From the NCBI GenBank assembly GCA_938046705.1, contig CALIWP010000037.1:1-15795 (forward strand): DNA of 15,795 nucleotides, written 5' to 3'. The DNA comes from an uncultured Campylobacter sp. GTDB taxonomy: Bacteria > Campylobacterota > Campylobacteria > Campylobacterales > Campylobacteraceae. The translations under genes were made by a program, and so were the position numbers. The stretch's first letter is position 1, and every line of letters starts with the position of its first letter. Shown piece after piece: positions 14,427 through 15,795 of the stretch. The notes beneath the pieces were generated by a model that was given only the letters and a program-made list of their open reading frames with translations, ran no database searches and was not told where the DNA came from.

Positions 14427-14909
14427 ATGAAAAAAGCGGCGATGGCGTTTTCCGGACCTTCAAATAGCGGCAAAACTACGCTTATTTTAAAGGTTGCCAA
14501 AAAATTTATCGATGACGGGCTAAAAGTCGTAATCATCAAGCACGATCCGGGCGACAAGGCGAGGTTTGACGTCGAGGGCAAGGATAGCTACAAATTTAGT
14601 CAAATAGGCGCCGAGGTCGCGGTCATGAGTCCGACGCGCACGACCTTTTTCTCGCAGGAGAGCAAGAGCGTGGAGGATGTCGTAATGATGGCTGGCGAGT
14701 TTGATTTGCTGCTAGTTGAGGGGCTAAAAACTCTGCCGCTGCCGCGTATCAGCGTGTTTAAGGATGAGATAAACGAGGATTATCTTAGCTTTTCAAACGC
14801 GATCGCAAGCTACAAAAGAGACTACGTCATAGATAAGCCAAACTTCGATCTAGACGATACGCAGGCCATCTGCGAGTGGATACTAAAAAACGCAAAGGTG
14901 TTAAAATGA
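14427..14909 (+). CDS. mobB: Molybdopterin-guanine dinucleotide biosynthesis protein B
   Basis: A 160-residue GTP-binding P-loop protein that assists MobA in making the Mo-bis-MGD cofactor of formate dehydrogenase, nitrate reductase and similar enzymes. The Walker A is GPSNSGKT (10-17). The family's metal/nucleotide motifs follow: [26 protein letters not shown] and [18 protein letters not shown]. Length is typical of stand-alone MobB. It is the first gene of a probable mobB-fbp unit: the fbp ATG overlaps the mobB stop (ATGA). No other molybdenum cofactor gene is in the window. From memory it matches Cj0841c. Confidence 0.95.
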   Translation: MKKAAMAFSGPSNSGKTTLILKVAKKFIDDGLKVVIIKHDPGDKARFDVEGKDSYKFSQIGAEVAVMSPTRTTFFSQESKSVEDVVMMAGEFDLLLVEGLKTLPLPRISVFKDEINEDYLSFSNAIASYKRDYVIDKPNFDLDDTQAICEWILKNAKVLK

Positions 14910-15760
14910 ACGAAATTTTCGAAACGATTAAAAAAATCGCCGTAAAAATCGGCGAAGAGATAAAGTACGCCGATCTGGGCTACACGGATCACGCCAACGC
15001 CACGGGTGACACGCAGCTAAAACTAGACGTGAAAAGCGACGAGATCATAACGGCCGAGTTTGCAAATTTAGCCTGCGTAAAAGCGCTAGTTAGCGAAGAA
15101 AAAGAGGATATGCTGGAGCTAAACGAGAGCGCGAAATTTATCGTCGCCTACGATCCGCTAGACGGCTCTAGCCTAGTGGACGTAAATTTTTCTATCGGCT
15201 CGATTTTTGGCATTTACGAAAACGAACTAACGCCGCAAAATCTAAAAGCCGCCGCCTACGTCGTTTACGGCCCGCGCCTGGAGCTCGTGCTTTGCGAGGG
15301 CGAGACGGCTCCCGCGCTTTACCGCCTGGGTAGGGACGGCGAGTTTAAATTTATCAAAAATCTAGCGCTCGCGCAAAAAGGCAAACTAAACGCCACGGGT
15401 GCTACGCAAAAGGGCTGGAGCGAAATTCACGCTAAATTTATCCGCGAGCTGTTTTTACAGGGATATCGCCTCAGATACTCTGGCGCCATGGTGAGCGACC
15501 TGCATCAAATTTTACTAAAAGGCGGCGGGCTTTTTAGCTATCCTGCCACGAGCGACGCGCCAAATGGCAAGCTAAGAGCGCTATTTGAGGTGCTGCCGTT
15601 TGCCTTCATCTACGAGCGCGCAGGCGGTGCTACTAGCGACGGATACTCGGCGACGCTTTTTGATATGAAGGTAGAAAAAATCCACCAAACCACGCCTTGC
15701 TTTTTCGGTTCCAAAGACGAGATAAATTTACTGCATAAATTTTATGGAAACGCGAAATGA
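14906..15760 (+). CDS. fbp: Fructose-1,6-bisphosphatase class I
   Basis: Gluconeogenic phosphatase converting fructose 1,6-bisphosphate to fructose 6-phosphate. This step is central in Campylobacter because the genus generally lacks a working phosphofructokinase and lives on amino and organic acids. Metal-binding motifs are SEEKE (63-67) and DPLDGSS (83-89), followed by the SIGSIFGIY segment; the C-terminal [14 protein letters not shown] is the conserved end block. I chose ATG 14906, giving 284 residues, because AAGG (14895-14898) lies 7 nt upstream and it overlaps the mobB stop; an upstream in-frame codon at 14876 lacks support. From memory it matches Cj0840c. Confidence 0.96.
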   Translation: MNEIFETIKKIAVKIGEEIKYADLGYTDHANATGDTQLKLDVKSDEIITAEFANLACVKALVSEEKEDMLELNESAKFIVAYDPLDGSSLVDVNFSIGSIFGIYENELTPQNLKAAAYVVYGPRLELVLCEGETAPALYRLGRDGEFKFIKNLALAQKGKLNATGATQKGWSEIHAKFIRELFLQGYRLRYSGAMVSDLHQILLKGGGLFSYPATSDAPNGKLRALFEVLPFAFIYERAGGATSDGYSATLFDMKVEKIHQTTPCFFGSKDEINLLHKFYGNAK

Positions 15761-15795
15761 GCGAGCATGCAGCGGATGTAACTCAAAAAGACGAA
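15757..15795 (+). CDS. Start of a further cistron, cut by the right edge
   Basis: An ATG overlapping the fbp stop (ATGA) opens a frame of 13 codons ([13 protein letters not shown]) to the window end. The four-base overlap repeats the coupling style of the preceding genes, so it is probably the next gene of the mobB-fbp unit. In C. jejuni the next genes would be Cj0839c and metG, from memory. Too little is visible to name it. Confidence 0.5.
   Translation, partial: MSEHAADVTQKDE

Noticed and set aside
14876..14905. Longer fbp start adding ten residues
   Set aside because: It lies wholly inside mobB without a ribosome site, while ATG 14906 has AAGG 7 nt upstream and the common ATGA overlap.
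1..15795. tRNA/rRNA genes, CRISPR arrays, insertion sequences, phage genes
   Set aside because: I saw no repeat-spacer pattern, no terminal inverted repeats with a transposase, and no tRNA-like cloverleaf or rRNA segment in the few non-coding gaps.

Overview
The window reads as a Campylobacter chromosome segment, or that of a close epsilonproteobacterial relative. Supporting signs are the AT-leaning composition, the AAATTT-rich codons and spacers, the short or overlapping gene junctions, and the gene order. From memory that order matches two blocks of C. jejuni: Cj0643-Cj0652 (response regulator, TatD, MltD, RlpA, KdsC, LptC, LptA, EngB, membrane protein, PBP2) and Cj0845c-Cj0840c (GltX, YggT, Slt, lipoprotein, MobB, Fbp). 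By eye the GC content is above that of C. jejuni, which would fit the C. showae/rectus/curvus group; I cannot name the species.

Layout. Positions 1-9235 are a nearly continuous plus-strand run: a REC-REC-GGDEF response regulator (open at the left edge), a TatD hydrolase, MltD, RlpA, HisB, KdsC, LptC, LptA, EngB, an MreD-like membrane protein and MrdA/PBP2. Most junctions overlap by 1-17 nt. After a 308-bp gene-free spacer, two minus-strand genes follow: a Crp/Fnr-family regulator and, upstream of it, mscL. A divergent promoter region (10600-10724) leads into plus-strand gltX, a YggT protein and slt. A minus-strand lipoprotein gene overlaps the end of slt tail to tail by 101 bp. From a second divergent promoter region, mobB and fbp run to the right edge, where a third cistron begins.

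How the genes work together. The dominant theme is the cell envelope. MltD, RlpA and Slt cut or process peptidoglycan, and PBP2 with the MreD-like protein builds the rod wall. KdsC makes Kdo, and LptC/LptA carry LPS to the outer membrane. MscL protects against osmotic shock. Housekeeping genes (hisB, engB, gltX, mobB, fbp) are interspersed.

Most unusual observation. The open reading frame at the left edge is a chimera. Its first ~39 codons (about 29% GC) encode a piece of a filamentous-haemagglutinin-type two-partner-secretion domain. At about 105-125 this runs in frame into the first receiver domain of the response regulator, whose N-terminal part is missing. It is either a genuine recombination product or an assembly artefact at a contig edge. 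Nothing else here looks like a new system, and I see no tRNA, rRNA, CRISPR array, transposase or phage gene.
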